A stretch of DNA of 64,000 nucleotides, from NCBI GenBank assembly GCA_001657325.1, contig LWRO01000015.1, positions 1-64,000 on the forward strand, in the 5' to 3' direction. This document shows, piece after piece, positions 1-8,292 of the stretch; position 1 is the first letter of the stretch; each line of letters begins with the position of its first letter. The notes under the pieces are model-generated. The model was given only the letters and a program-made list of their open reading frames with translations, was not told the DNA's origin and made no database searches. The position numbers were made by a program, and so were the translations under genes. Source of the DNA: Geitlerinema sp. BBD 1991-9. Lineage in GTDB: Bacteria; Cyanobacteriota; Cyanobacteriia; Cyanobacteriales; Geitlerinemataceae.

Positions 1-322
1 GTCTAGCTGGCTGGCTGTGAAGCAGGAAATCTTTGGGGCGACCCAAGGAATCTCCACGCATAATCTTTGATTTGCGTGGAGAGGATGTCAATGGTGTCCG
101 GTGTGTCGCCAACAGAAAGAACTGTTTGGGACAACCGCCTATCGAGAAATTACCCGCATCGAGTGCGATCCGCGCGGGCGAAACGCCCAACCGCAGCTGT
201 GCGCCCGAGCCGATATCCAGGCTTATCCGACGTGGGAAATTAACGGACGCTTCTATCGTGGCGGACAGTCGCTCGATCGATTGGCCGCCCTATCGGGATA
301 TACCGGATCTCGCGAGTTTTGA
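1..322 (+). pseudogene. VKOR/thioredoxin-domain protein, C-terminal part, interrupted (partial at window edge)
   Basis: From about position 92 the frame reads a thioredoxin-like redox module: WCPVC, then QKELFG, a CDP segment and PTWEINGR, closing with LSGY. This matches the C-terminal thioredoxin domain of cyanobacterial vitamin K epoxide reductase homologues, which oxidise thiols of membrane and lumen proteins. The same frame carries a TGA at 68-70 and has no start codon before the CPVC motif, so it cannot make a normal domain as read. An inverted repeat (TCTCCACGCA at 51-60, TGCGTGGAGA at 73-82) surrounds the stop. The gene may be a pseudogene with a small palindromic insertion, or the first 70 bases may belong to another gene. 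The following gene is a CcdA-type thiol transporter, which suits a shared disulfide pathway. The domain identity is fairly sure; the cause of the interruption is inferred. Confidence 0.6.
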
Positions 323-394
323 AGCGGGGAAAACGATCTCGAACGATCGAACTCGAGTTCGTGTCTTGTCAGTTTTTCGCCTGCACGAGAAGAT

Positions 395-1258
395 ATGTCG
401 CTTGTCCAATTCTCCAATATGAAACGCGATCGAACGATGGTAAAACGAGGGTGGCGATACCTGGGAATTTTTATCGCGACTGTCAGTATTCTTGTTTTGG
501 CGAACGCTTTGCGACAAGCGGGGATGTTCCAAACCCTCGAAGCTTGGGCTTTCGACGTGGGAACGCGCTATCACCAATGGTACGAACGACAAGCGATCGA
601 TCGTGCGTCGGTCTTGCTGCCTCTGTCGTTCCTCGGCGGTCTCGCGGTGAGTTTGTCACCTTGCGTTCTCGGTTTACTTCCGATAAACCTCAGCTACATT
701 GGCACGCGGGAGATTGCCTCTCGCCGAGATGCATTAGTCAAAGCCAGTTGTTTCGTTCTCGGTGTCGTGACGATGTTGAGTGTGTTTGGGTTATTTTCAG
801 CGTTTGCTGCGGCAGTGTTGATTCAGTACGCGGGTTTCGTTCGTTTGGCAGTTGGATCGATCGTGGTGGTCATGGCCTTGAGTTTGATGGGAATTCTGCG
901 GTTGCCCTTGCCTCAAGGGTCGTTGCAACTTCCCGTGTCCGGATCGTTCGGGGTTGGTCTGACGTTTGCACTGGTTAGTTCTCCCTGTAGCAGTCCCGTC
1001 ATGTTCGCGGTACTGGCTGCTGGGGCGGAAACGGGTTCCCCCATACTCGGTGCGTTGGCGATGGCGAGTTTTGCCTTGGGGTTTACGACGATTATCTTTC
1101 TCGCGAGTTTGTTTGCCGGTTTAGCCAAGCAAACGCAGGCGTTGCTTCCCTATTCTGGCTCGATCGTGCGTTTTGCCAGCGTGTTGCTATTGGGTTTTGG
1201 CATTTTCTATCTCATTGATGGTGCGTGGTGGATTGTCGCTTGGCTGTCAGTTGCTTGA
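395..1258 (+). CDS. CcdA/DsbD-family thiol:disulfide transport membrane protein
   Basis: A 287-residue polytopic membrane protein. An N-terminal signal-anchor segment (about residues 20-40) is followed by six hydrophobic segments typical of the CcdA/DsbD transmembrane domain. Two SPC motifs (LSPCVLG near residue 88 and SPCSSPV near 198) are the expected pair of redox cysteines that pass electrons from cytoplasmic thioredoxin across the membrane, for example to cytochrome c maturation. The start at 395 has a GAGAAG sequence just upstream; in-frame ATGs at 419 and 437 are possible alternatives. It lies 72 bases after the VKOR/thioredoxin remnant. Two proteins of opposite redox direction side by side suggest a thiol homeostasis locus. 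Family assignment is strong; the exact substrate is not visible. Confidence 0.85.
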   Translation: MSLVQFSNMKRDRTMVKRGWRYLGIFIATVSILVLANALRQAGMFQTLEAWAFDVGTRYHQWYERQAIDRASVLLPLSFLGGLAVSLSPCVLGLLPINLSYIGTREIASRRDALVKASCFVLGVVTMLSVFGLFSAFAAAVLIQYAGFVRLAVGSIVVVMALSLMGILRLPLPQGSLQLPVSGSFGVGLTFALVSSPCSSPVMFAVLAAGAETGSPILGALAMASFALGFTTIIFLASLFAGLAKQTQALLPYSGSIVRFASVLLLGFGIFYLIDGAWWIVAWLSVA

Positions 1259-1350
1259 CAAAAAAGTAAAAAAGTGATAAATAGATACCCCACGTCATCT
1301 CCCCATCACCGCCCCCTCAAAATCCTGCAAACCCCAGTGGAGAACCGGGG

Positions 1351-1390
1351 TATAATAAGACAATCTGAGGCGTTCTGCGCTTCGGAACGC
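1351..1390 (+). promoter_or_regulatory. Candidate promoter and leader hairpin of the Rrf2 gene
   Basis: A consensus-like -10 TATAAT lies at 1351-1356, directly after a short inverted repeat (ACCCC/GGGGT). A hairpin GCGTTC/GAACGC occupies 1370-1390 in the expected leader. No convincing -35 box is present, as is common for activator-dependent promoters. Rrf2 proteins often bind their own promoter, so autoregulation is plausible but inferred. Confidence 0.4.
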
Positions 1391-1437
1391 TGTCTTTGAG
1401 ATTCTGCTTCGAGCCTGGAGCGGAACGGAGTTCTATC

Positions 1438-1875
1438 GTGGAACTGTCATGTAAAAGCGAGTACGCCCTACTCGCACTTATCGAACTCGCCACCCACTAC
1501 ACCAAGGGTGAGCCGTTGCAAATCCGACAAATTGCAGCGGGTCAAAACATTCCCGATCGTTACTTAGAGCAACTGCTCGCTACCTTACGGCGAGGCGGCC
1601 TCGTGCGTTCCCTGCGCGGTGCCAAAGGGGGATATCTCCTCGCTCGGGAACCGTGGAAAATTACACTGCTCGAAACCCTCGAATGTATCGAAGGCACGAA
1701 CGGCAAAGCGCTTCCCTCGACCGATCGACCCTCAACTATAGAAAGTGAAATCGTCCGAGATATCTGGCAAGAGGTTCGCGAACGCGCCAACGCTGTTTTA
1801 CAAAAATACACGCTGCAAGATCTCAAAGAACAGCGCGAAGCCCGACAGCAAGTCAATATTATGTATTACATCTAA
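1438..1875 (+). CDS. Rrf2-family transcriptional regulator
   Basis: The product shows the Rrf2 winged-helix pattern: ELSCKSEYALLALIELA at the N-terminus, the recognition region IPDRYLEQLLATLRRGGLV, and the wing RGAKGGYLLA. I take the GTG at 1438 as start (145 residues) because the fold begins there and a GGAG lies just upstream; the longer reading frame from 1396 adds an atypical leader. The three-cysteine cluster that binds an iron-sulfur centre in IscR is not seen, which makes it closer to CymR-type Rrf2 proteins. CymR represses cysteine synthesis genes together with CysK in Firmicutes, and here the next gene downstream is cysteine synthase. Control of cysK by this protein is therefore a reasonable inference, not shown. 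Confidence 0.85.
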   Translation: MELSCKSEYALLALIELATHYTKGEPLQIRQIAAGQNIPDRYLEQLLATLRRGGLVRSLRGAKGGYLLAREPWKITLLETLECIEGTNGKALPSTDRPSTIESEIVRDIWQEVRERANAVLQKYTLQDLKEQREARQQVNIMYYI

Positions 1876-1978
1876 CCTAGATTCTGGGACGATCGATCGA
1901 GACATCAATGCAATTGGCTAGATTGTCATCTCTCGAGCGCCTAGACCTGGTCATTCAACTTTGAACCTCAAACGATTT

Positions 1979-2941
1979 ATGAACATCGCAAACAATATCA
2001 CCGAACTGGTCGGACATACTCCCCTCGTCCAACTCAATCGGATTCCTCAAGCGGAAGGTTGTGTCGCTCGTCTCGTGATGAAGCTTGAAGGAATGAACCC
2101 AGCGGCATCAGTTAAAGACCGCATCGGGGTCAACATGATTAACGTCGCCGAACGGGAAGGACAGATTACACCCGGCCAAACTGTTCTCGTCGAACCGACT
2201 TCAGGAAATACGGGGATTGCGTTGGCAATGGTTGCCGCAGCCAGGGGATACCAACTGGTTTTGACGATGCCCGACACCATGAGTGTAGAGCGTCGAGCCA
2301 TGTTGCGGGCGTTCGGCGCACAACTCGAATTGACCCCAGGGGTTGAAGGAATGCGCGGCGCGATCGCTCGAGCGTCGGAAATTGTGGAAAACACGCCGAA
2401 CGCTTATATGTTGCAACAGTTCCAAAATCTTGCCAATCCAGACATTCACCGTAAAACGACCGCCGAGGAAATCTGGAACGACACCGACGGTCAAGTCGAT
2501 ATCCTCATCGCTGGCGTGGGAACGGGCGGTACGATTACCGGCATCGCTCAGGCGTTGAAGAAGCGCAAACCATCCTTTCAAGCAATTGCCGTCGAACCGA
2601 CGAACAGTCCGGTGTTGTCGGGAGGAAAACCGGGGCCTCACAAAATCCAAGGAATTGGTGCGGGTTTCGTGCCAGAAGTCCTCGATACTCAGCTCATTGA
2701 TGAAGTGGTGGCAGTTTCGGACGACGAAGCGATCGCCTACGGCCGCCGCCTGGCTGCGGAAGAGGGTTTACTGTCGGGGATTTCGAGCGGGGCAGCCTTG
2801 TGTGCGGCGATTCGCGTCGGACAGCGCCCAGAAAATGAAGGTAAACTAATCGTAGTCATTCAACCGAGCTTTGGCGAGCGATATTTGAGTACGCCGCTGT
2901 TTCAAGACCCACAGCTGACGATGGAAGCGATTCTGACGTAG
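1979..2941 (+). CDS. cysK: Cysteine synthase (O-acetylserine sulfhydrylase)
   Basis: A PLP-dependent enzyme making L-cysteine from O-acetylserine and sulfide in the cytoplasm. Family signatures are clear: [14 protein letters not shown] at the N-terminus, NPAASVKDR with the PLP-binding lysine, the substrate loop TSGNTG, the phosphate-binding loop GVGTGGT, and GISSGAA near the C-terminus. From the ATG at 1979 the protein is 320 residues, the usual length; an in-frame TTG at 1961 gives only an atypical extension. It lies about 100 bases downstream of the Rrf2 gene on the same strand, and 15 bases before the J-domain gene. The end is a little shorter than some CysK proteins. The choice of CysK over CysM rests on overall pattern only. 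Confidence 0.92.
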   Translation: MNIANNITELVGHTPLVQLNRIPQAEGCVARLVMKLEGMNPAASVKDRIGVNMINVAEREGQITPGQTVLVEPTSGNTGIALAMVAAARGYQLVLTMPDTMSVERRAMLRAFGAQLELTPGVEGMRGAIARASEIVENTPNAYMLQQFQNLANPDIHRKTTAEEIWNDTDGQVDILIAGVGTGGTITGIAQALKKRKPSFQAIAVEPTNSPVLSGGKPGPHKIQGIGAGFVPEVLDTQLIDEVVAVSDDEAIAYGRRLAAEEGLLSGISSGAALCAAIRVGQRPENEGKLIVVIQPSFGERYLSTPLFQDPQLTMEAILT

Positions 2942-2955
2942 CCATTTCGAGGACG

Positions 2956-3660
2956 ATGGACGAGCGAAACCATTACGACGTTTTAAAGGTCGATCGAACG
3001 GCAACTCAGGTAGAGATCAAACAAGCCTACCGTCGTTTGGTGAAGCAGTTCCATCCCGATCGAAACCCCGATTCGGCAGCGAAAGAGGAGATGATTCGCA
3101 TTAATGCGGCCTACGAGGTTCTCGGCGATCGAACGGCACGCCAATCTTACGATCGACGTTGGGAAGGGTACGCAGGGCGGTCGTCTCCACGGGGGGCTTC
3201 GACGGCTTCGGCGACCACCTATCGCGACGAGTATCGCGTCACCCGTCAAGCTTCGCGGAACGCCGACGATTTCGTTGCCTTTTGGTTGAAACAAGTGTAT
3301 CGTCCGATCGATTTGGAACTCGATCGTATTCTCGATGCCCTCGACCCCCAAATCGACGACCTGTCAGCCGACCCGTTCGACGACATCTTGATGGAGAATT
3401 TCGCCGTTTATCTGAGTCAGTGTCGGGTGTTTCTCGATCGAGCGCAAGCGGCGTTTCGATCGTCTCCCAACCCGTCGTCGTTGGCGGGAGTTGCGGCTGA
3501 TATCTACTATTGTCTCAACCAAGTCGGGGACGGTCTCGAAGAGTTAGAATCGTTCACGCTCAACTACGACGACCGACACCTCCACGTCGGCCGGGAACTG
3601 TTTCGCATCGCGCGGGGATTGCAGGAAAACGCTTACGAGCGCATTCGACACGTGCTTTGA
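2956..3660 (+). CDS. J-domain (DnaJ-like) co-chaperone
   Basis: A 234-residue protein with an N-terminal J domain at about residues 5-67, including NHYDVLKV, the helix with KQAYRRLVKQF, the essential HPD at 33-35, and the closing YEVLGD..ARQSYDRRW. J domains stimulate ATP hydrolysis by DnaK. There is no Gly/Phe-rich region and no zinc-finger CXXCXGXG repeats, so this is a type III J protein and not housekeeping DnaJ. The remaining 150 residues are acidic and helical, with no recognised domain, and probably select a client. It follows cysK by 15 bases and precedes the TPR gene by 66 bases, so co-transcription is likely. Confidence 0.88.
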   Translation: MDERNHYDVLKVDRTATQVEIKQAYRRLVKQFHPDRNPDSAAKEEMIRINAAYEVLGDRTARQSYDRRWEGYAGRSSPRGASTASATTYRDEYRVTRQASRNADDFVAFWLKQVYRPIDLELDRILDALDPQIDDLSADPFDDILMENFAVYLSQCRVFLDRAQAAFRSSPNPSSLAGVAADIYYCLNQVGDGLEELESFTLNYDDRHLHVGRELFRIARGLQENAYERIRHVL

Positions 3661-3726
3661 GAATCGCGACAACCGGACGGCGCGATTAGAATTGTCAATA
3701 CACGGGTTAACGAGTTAGGTCAAACC

Positions 3727-5019
3727 ATGGAACAGCAATGGTTCGATCGAGGCGTCGAACGCGCCCAGCAGGGAGATTACGTCGGTGCGATCGAGGCACT
3801 GACTGAAGCCATCCGCGCGAATTCATCGTTCGCACCCGCTTACGATCGACGGGCTAGGGTCTATTTCGATTCGGGGCGGTTACACGATGCGATTTCCGAT
3901 TACACGCACGCGATCGAACTCGACGATCGCTTACTCAGTGCCTACTACGGCCGCGCCCTCGTGCGGTTGGCGTTGAAAAACTTTCCCGGTGCGCTGGCCG
4001 ATGTCGATCGTGCGATCGAACTCGACACAAACTACGCCGCTGCTTACCAACTGCGGGGAACGATTTGTCGCCGACTCGCCGATCGAAACGGGGCGATCGA
4101 GAGTTTCAAGCAAGCGGCACACTTGTATTTAGCTGCAAAGGATAAGGAGAGTTGCCAGCGCTGTCTCGATCGAGTCAAGGAGCTACAGCCGCCTCAACCG
4201 TCAGCGTCTACCCGAAAAATGCCGCAGTCTCCCATTCCCTCAGTCGAAGATTTTTACGCGCAACTGCTCGATCGCGTTCGTAAAGGCGACGCACGCAACG
4301 TTTTGCAAGATCTGAATTGGGCGATTCAAGCTGACGAAAACGACGCTCGGGCTTACTGCTGTCGGGGGATCGTGCGCCTCCAAATCGGCAATACGAGAGA
4401 AGCGCTCGAAGATTTCAACCGCGCGCTACAACTCGACGCCAACGATGCTCTCGCCTATCGCAATCGTGGAAAAGTCCGCTTGCAACTCGGCGATCGCGCT
4501 GGAGCGTTAGCAGATTTCGATCGAGCGTTGGAACTCGACCCCGAAGATCCTTTGGTGTACGTGGCGCGGGGTAACGCTTTTCGCGATGTCGGTGACTATC
4601 CTCGATCGCTCTCGGATTACGGTCGAGCGTTGGAACTCGACCCCGATAGCGCCCAGGCTTATCTCAATCGCGCTCTGGCCCATACGCGGTTAGAGGAAAC
4701 GCGCAAAGCGATCGAAGACTATCAAACCGCTGCCTCGAAATTTTGCGAACAGCAAGATTGGGACAATTATCACGACACCCTTGAAAAACTCCAACAATTG
4801 CAAGCCGGCGCGCCTAAATCCGTCGCTCGAGAGAGTTCGAGTGAGATTCCGAAAGATCGTTTGCGTCAGCGGTTGCTGTTATTGGTTGGGGGGCATTGGG
4901 AGTTAGCCGAGCGTCTCATCGCCCAAGCGAAACTGTACTATCCCAATCGATCGGAAGACTGGTACATTGAGAAAATCGTCTACGATATCGAGCGCGAACG
5001 GGGCATGGAGAACGGGTGA
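3727..5019 (+). CDS. Tetratricopeptide repeat (TPR) protein
   Basis: A 430-residue protein built from two blocks of TPRs: about four repeats in residues 1-135 and four in 205-335. Each shows the usual spacing of small and aromatic residues (for example AYYGRALVRLALKNFPGALAD and AYRNRGKVRLQLGDRAGALAD). The linker (about 155-175) is rich in Pro, Gln and Ser. The C-terminal 60 residues are helical and without repeats. There is no signal peptide or membrane segment, so it should be a cytoplasmic scaffold. With a J-domain gene directly upstream, a chaperone-related assembly role is possible. The client is unknown. Confidence 0.85.
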   Translation: MEQQWFDRGVERAQQGDYVGAIEALTEAIRANSSFAPAYDRRARVYFDSGRLHDAISDYTHAIELDDRLLSAYYGRALVRLALKNFPGALADVDRAIELDTNYAAAYQLRGTICRRLADRNGAIESFKQAAHLYLAAKDKESCQRCLDRVKELQPPQPSASTRKMPQSPIPSVEDFYAQLLDRVRKGDARNVLQDLNWAIQADENDARAYCCRGIVRLQIGNTREALEDFNRALQLDANDALAYRNRGKVRLQLGDRAGALADFDRALELDPEDPLVYVARGNAFRDVGDYPRSLSDYGRALELDPDSAQAYLNRALAHTRLEETRKAIEDYQTAASKFCEQQDWDNYHDTLEKLQQLQAGAPKSVARESSSEIPKDRLRQRLLLLVGGHWELAERLIAQAKLYYPNRSEDWYIEKIVYDIERERGMENG

Positions 5020-5046
5020 GAGAAACTCGGGGGAGAAAGACATTCT

Positions 5047-5099
5047 CTCAATTTGACTCAACGAACCCCCCGTTGAAGGCAGTTGGAAGTCAATTTGAG
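5047..5099. repeat. Nested inverted repeat between the TPR and zinc-ribbon genes
   Basis: Arms CTCAATTTGACT (5047-5058) and AGTCAATTTGAG (5088-5099) pair over 12 bases with one mismatch. An inner pair CAACG/CGTTG lies at 5059-5063 and 5071-5075. There is no T tract, so it is not a standard terminator. It may be a processing or regulatory hairpin in the leader of the downstream gene. Confidence 0.4.
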
Positions 5100-5193
5100 A
5101 ACTGTCACGATCGGGCCTCTGACGTTTGGACGGGCGTTCACACTGAAATTGAAAGAGGGCGCATCGTACCGAAATGTTAGAGGGAGTCGGGTC

Positions 5194-5490
5194 ATGAATA
5201 TGGCAAGAGCGCCGGAATGCCCGCGCTGTGGACGGCATACGATCGTGCAACAAAGCGAATCGCGTTGGACGTGTTTGAATTGTAATTTCTCGAAAGATTT
5301 ATCAAAACCTCGGTCTGAAGAATCGGAATCTAGTGGTTTTTTCACCGCCGTTTTGCTGGCTGGCGTGCTCGTGGCGGTCATGGTTGAAGTGGCTCAGGGA
5401 GCGCCCGTTTCCGATCGATCGGTTTCGATCGATCCTTGGACGACTCCCGCATTGACAATTGGACAAATTTCTGTGTCGATCGATCGCTAA
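5194..5490 (+). CDS. Small zinc-ribbon membrane protein, function unknown
   Basis: From the ATG at 5194 (98 residues) the protein begins with a short zinc ribbon, CPRC then CLNC about 17 residues later, followed by a polar linker and one hydrophobic segment (FFTAVLLAGVLVAVMVEVA). The topology suggests a membrane-anchored metal-binding or nucleic-acid-contacting head in the cytoplasm and a short tail outside. The open frame extends upstream to 5083 with a GTG-type start, but the zinc ribbon and ATG favour the shorter form. An intrinsic terminator follows at 5524-5546. I do not recognise a named family. Confidence 0.6.
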   Translation: MNMARAPECPRCGRHTIVQQSESRWTCLNCNFSKDLSKPRSEESESSGFFTAVLLAGVLVAVMVEVAQGAPVSDRSVSIDPWTTPALTIGQISVSIDR

Positions 5491-5523
5491 ATCGATTACG
5501 ATGGAACCATGAGAAGAGGAAGA

Positions 5524-5546
5524 AGGGACCGACGAGTCCCTTTTTT
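5524..5546 (+). terminator. Intrinsic terminator after the zinc-ribbon gene
   Basis: A GGGAC/GTCCC stem with a six-base loop is followed directly by six T residues (5541-5546). It is oriented to stop plus-strand transcription from the cysK-to-zinc-ribbon group. Confidence 0.8.
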
Positions 5547-5590
5547 CGTATCTGTTCGATCGTGGCAACTCGATCGCGTAGATGTCGATC

Positions 5591-6358
5591 TCAGTTGAAG
5601 AGAAACGACAATGGATTGCTCGGATCGGCCGCAAACCCCAAAATGCCTCGATCTCGATGTTCGTAGTGTAAGTTTCCTCGTGCGTCGAAGAGGAACGTTC
5701 CACCTCGCTGCGTCAAGTAGGTGGCATCGGGAACGTAGATTTTCCAATGGCTGAGAACTTCCATCATGTTCTGCAGTCGTAACGTTGCTAACTCGAAAGG
5801 ACGCTGAAAACCGCGACCGCCTGCGAAGCTGAAAAACGAGCCTTTGATGGGGGGAAGTGGAGACGCTTTAACAACTTCATCGTCACCGATGAGCTGAGGT
5901 GCGTTTCGATCGCCTCGATATCCCCGAATCACTTCAGCTAACGTTCCCGGACTGCCAATTCCCGCACACATCAGCAGCAGGTTCAGCCACGCGGATTGAC
6001 GATCGGACAATCTGGGGAGTTTCACGGAAAGACCTGGGTAAAGGTCGAGTTGGCGGTGTAGTTCAGCCTTCGGATCGACAAACAGCCCGTCAGCGGGAAA
6101 TCCTGTATAGTTGCAGAACTGTTTTCCTGAGTTGAGATCGCCTATCCCGATCGCGCGAATTGCTAAGTTTTGGTTTTTCAATGGTTCGGCTGTTCGTCGC
6201 AACCATCCTGCATATTCGAGACTGTCGAAATCGCCGAGTTGAGGCCAGACGAGGACGAGGGTGCGTGGAGAGTTCTCGCAGTTTTCTAAAACGGGCTGTG
6301 TCGTTCCGTCACTAACACGCTGGCGTTGCGTTTGCTTGAGAATGGTGTAAGGATTCAT
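5591..6358 (-). CDS. AhpC/TSA-type peroxiredoxin-like protein
   Basis: A 255-residue protein related to the Prx-like AhpC/TSA family found in cyanobacteria. Near residue 35 it has a thioredoxin-fold strand (TLVLVWPQLGDFDSLEYAGWLRR). The FCNYTGFPADGLFVDP stretch corresponds to the later part of the fold, and the C-terminus carries a conserved GGTFLFDARGNLHYEHRDRGILGFA, where the chain forms its last strands. The usual peroxidatic cysteine motif (TxxC) is not seen at the expected place (VWPQLGDFDS), so peroxidase activity is doubtful. I take the second ATG at 6358; one two codons upstream is equally possible. It is convergent with the zinc-ribbon gene. Confidence 0.7.
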   Translation of the reverse strand: MNPYTILKQTQRQRVSDGTTQPVLENCENSPRTLVLVWPQLGDFDSLEYAGWLRRTAEPLKNQNLAIRAIGIGDLNSGKQFCNYTGFPADGLFVDPKAELHRQLDLYPGLSVKLPRLSDRQSAWLNLLLMCAGIGSPGTLAEVIRGYRGDRNAPQLIGDDEVVKASPLPPIKGSFFSFAGGRGFQRPFELATLRLQNMMEVLSHWKIYVPDATYLTQRGGTFLFDARGNLHYEHRDRGILGFAADPSNPLSFLFN

Positions 6359-6912
6359 CTGCAATTTGCGGCGATGGTCGTTACGTTAGAATGTGTTCTC
6401 CAAGCATAACTGCTTTGCGAATTGAATTTCGATCGAAACTCAACTCATGTCATACTGCGTGTTGCTTCACAAAAGTCAATTTACTCAAAATCGATCGATC
6501 TAGGGTGCTTAGCTCGATCGTTATTTTCAACAAACATTCTATAAAATAACGATACAAAGAGATACTTGCAAGCCGACAAAAGCTATTATTAGGATGATAC
6601 CTTCTATCTCGATTAGACCCAGGAGAGAGTGGAAGGAGAGGCTTGGAAAATTTAGTGAATCATTTGGAATGTCGATTGCTAAAGCAATAGAAGGCGATTA
6701 TCGTGTCTGTTTTATTATCATAAAAACTATAAAAAAGCAACCGTTTTTTTAACAAGAATCAGTTGATTTAGGTTTTTGTTAATTTAAAGGTCTTGCTTTT
6801 GAATTAATTTTTGAATCAATTTTTAAAAGAATTGTGAGTTTAAATTTCAGCATATCCTAAAAATGAAATATACAAAAGAAATATACCAAAAATCAACAAA
6901 AGAGGTCTTATT
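6359..6912. other. AT-rich intergenic stretch upstream of the C1 peptidase
   Basis: About 550 bases of visibly lower GC than the flanking genes. It holds the small reading frame 6594-6752 described separately. T-rich and A-rich runs around 6720-6850 could include promoter elements for the peptidase gene, but no clear -35/-10 pair stands out. Otherwise nothing recognised. Confidence 0.5.
6594..6752 (+). CDS. Possible 52-residue ribbon-helix-helix-like small protein
   Basis: This short frame starts MIPSISIRPRREWKERLG and continues FSESFGMSIAKAIEG. A basic beta-strand with alternating residues, a helix, a turn with Gly and a second helix is the layout of ribbon-helix-helix (Arc/CopG-type) DNA-binding proteins, often antitoxins. 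The C-terminal tail is hydrophobic then lysine-rich. The ribosome-binding site is weak (AGG directly before ATG). No partner toxin is next to it; the next gene is the LysM-C1 peptidase. It could be the remains of a larger gene or a chance frame in AT-rich DNA. Confidence 0.35.
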   Translation: MIPSISIRPRREWKERLGKFSESFGMSIAKAIEGDYRVCFIIIKTIKKQPFF

Positions 6913-8292
6913 ATGAGTCGGCATAAGTTTGGTTGGATGCCAGACTACCCTAATCTTAGGGACTATACACTCAGTCATGCCCTTGAAACAATCGGAAAGG
7001 CTGAAATTCCGATAGGAATTGGCAAATTGGAACCGGATACTTGTCATCTTTCAAAAGTGCTTAAAGTACTTCAGTTCGCCACCAACGATCGAGGTGAGTT
7101 ATATCGCATTCACAAAGTTCGAGAAAACGAGATTTTGCGAAAAATTGCTGAGGATTATAAGGTAACACCACGGCAAATTCAACAAATTAATCCGGATGTC
7201 TCGATCGATGGAGAGCTTCCAGAAGGTCAAAGCATCAAAATTCCACCGAGACTTCCAGAAGAGTACTCGATCGTCGTTCCTCTTACAACATCTACAGAAG
7301 AAATTAATGAAAACTATGAGTTAAGCCTCGAACTTAAATCGAAGTACAAATATGACGAAATACTGTGGTCTCCCGTTGAAGATCAAGGTGAACTGAATTC
7401 CTGTACTGCTCAAGCCTGTGTGGCATTATTAGAATATTTCGATCGAAGAGCTTTGGGATACCATACAGATATTTCAAGACTTTTCCTGTATAAACTTACC
7501 CGTAAATTGATGGGTTTAAATGGAGATAGTGGCGCTTCGATCGGTGCGATGTTATCTGTTGTCAGGAGATTTGGGATTTGTGCTGAATCAGATCGTCCTT
7601 ACAAGATTGAAGATTTGGATAAGGAACCCTCAGAATTTGACTATCATATGACACGGCGAGTTGAAGGACTTGCATCGTTACGTCTCGATCGACCAATGCT
7701 TTCTATGAAGGGGCTATTGGTACAAATTCGAGTTTTCATTAGTGGTGGATTTCCTGCTATTTTTGGCTTTACAGTTTACGACTCGATCGAACAAGCTTCA
7801 GCGCAGAAACCTAAAAAACAGAAGAATTCTGGAAAAGGTAAGATTCCTTTCCCCACGTTTGTAGACAATCGCCGCGGCGGCCACTGTGTAGTTGCTGTGG
7901 GTTATGATGATGAAAAAATTATTCGGAATATCACTCCTATTCGATGGCAAGACGAATATAAATTTGAATTACTACAGAAATATATTGGTCAACCTTTTAT
8001 TAGATTAGATGACGATCGGTGCATTGTTACAAAAGGTGCATTTAGAGTTAGGAACTCTTGGGGCGTAGAGTGGGGAAAAGAAGGTTATGGTTGGTTGCCC
8101 TATGCCTATGTCCTCGCAGAGTTGACAAAAGATTGGTGGTCGCTTCTTAATGTTGAGTGGTTAGATCGAGGTTGGTTGGGTTTTAAAAACAACTACGATC
8201 TCTTAGAAGTCTGTAACCCTTATAAGGAGGATTGTGGTAATCCAAATAAAGGGGGTGAGAATACGAACACGGGTAGTGGGAGCAACCCATAA
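6913..8292 (+). CDS. LysM-containing papain-like (C1) cysteine peptidase
   Basis: A 459-residue protein. Residues 1-50 start MSRHKFGWMPDYPNLRDY, a form seen in bacterial C1A peptidases; 63-111 form a LysM-like module (YRIHKVRENEILRKIAEDY to LPEGQSIKIPP); and about 145-420 form the papain fold. The catalytic set is complete: Gln158 in the oxyanion hole, Cys164 in QGELNSCTA, His324 in GGHCVVAVGYDD, and Asn381 in RNSWGVEWG. There is no signal peptide, so it may act inside the cell or leave by an unusual route. The last 25 residues are Gly/Asn/Ser-rich. It converges on the caspase-nSTAND gene downstream. The gene is AT-richer than its surroundings, consistent with transfer. Peptidase call is firm; substrate unknown. 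Confidence 0.88.
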   Translation: MSRHKFGWMPDYPNLRDYTLSHALETIGKAEIPIGIGKLEPDTCHLSKVLKVLQFATNDRGELYRIHKVRENEILRKIAEDYKVTPRQIQQINPDVSIDGELPEGQSIKIPPRLPEEYSIVVPLTTSTEEINENYELSLELKSKYKYDEILWSPVEDQGELNSCTAQACVALLEYFDRRALGYHTDISRLFLYKLTRKLMGLNGDSGASIGAMLSVVRRFGICAESDRPYKIEDLDKEPSEFDYHMTRRVEGLASLRLDRPMLSMKGLLVQIRVFISGGFPAIFGFTVYDSIEQASAQKPKKQKNSGKGKIPFPTFVDNRRGGHCVVAVGYDDEKIIRNITPIRWQDEYKFELLQKYIGQPFIRLDDDRCIVTKGAFRVRNSWGVEWGKEGYGWLPYAYVLAELTKDWWSLLNVEWLDRGWLGFKNNYDLLEVCNPYKEDCGNPNKGGENTNTGSGSNP

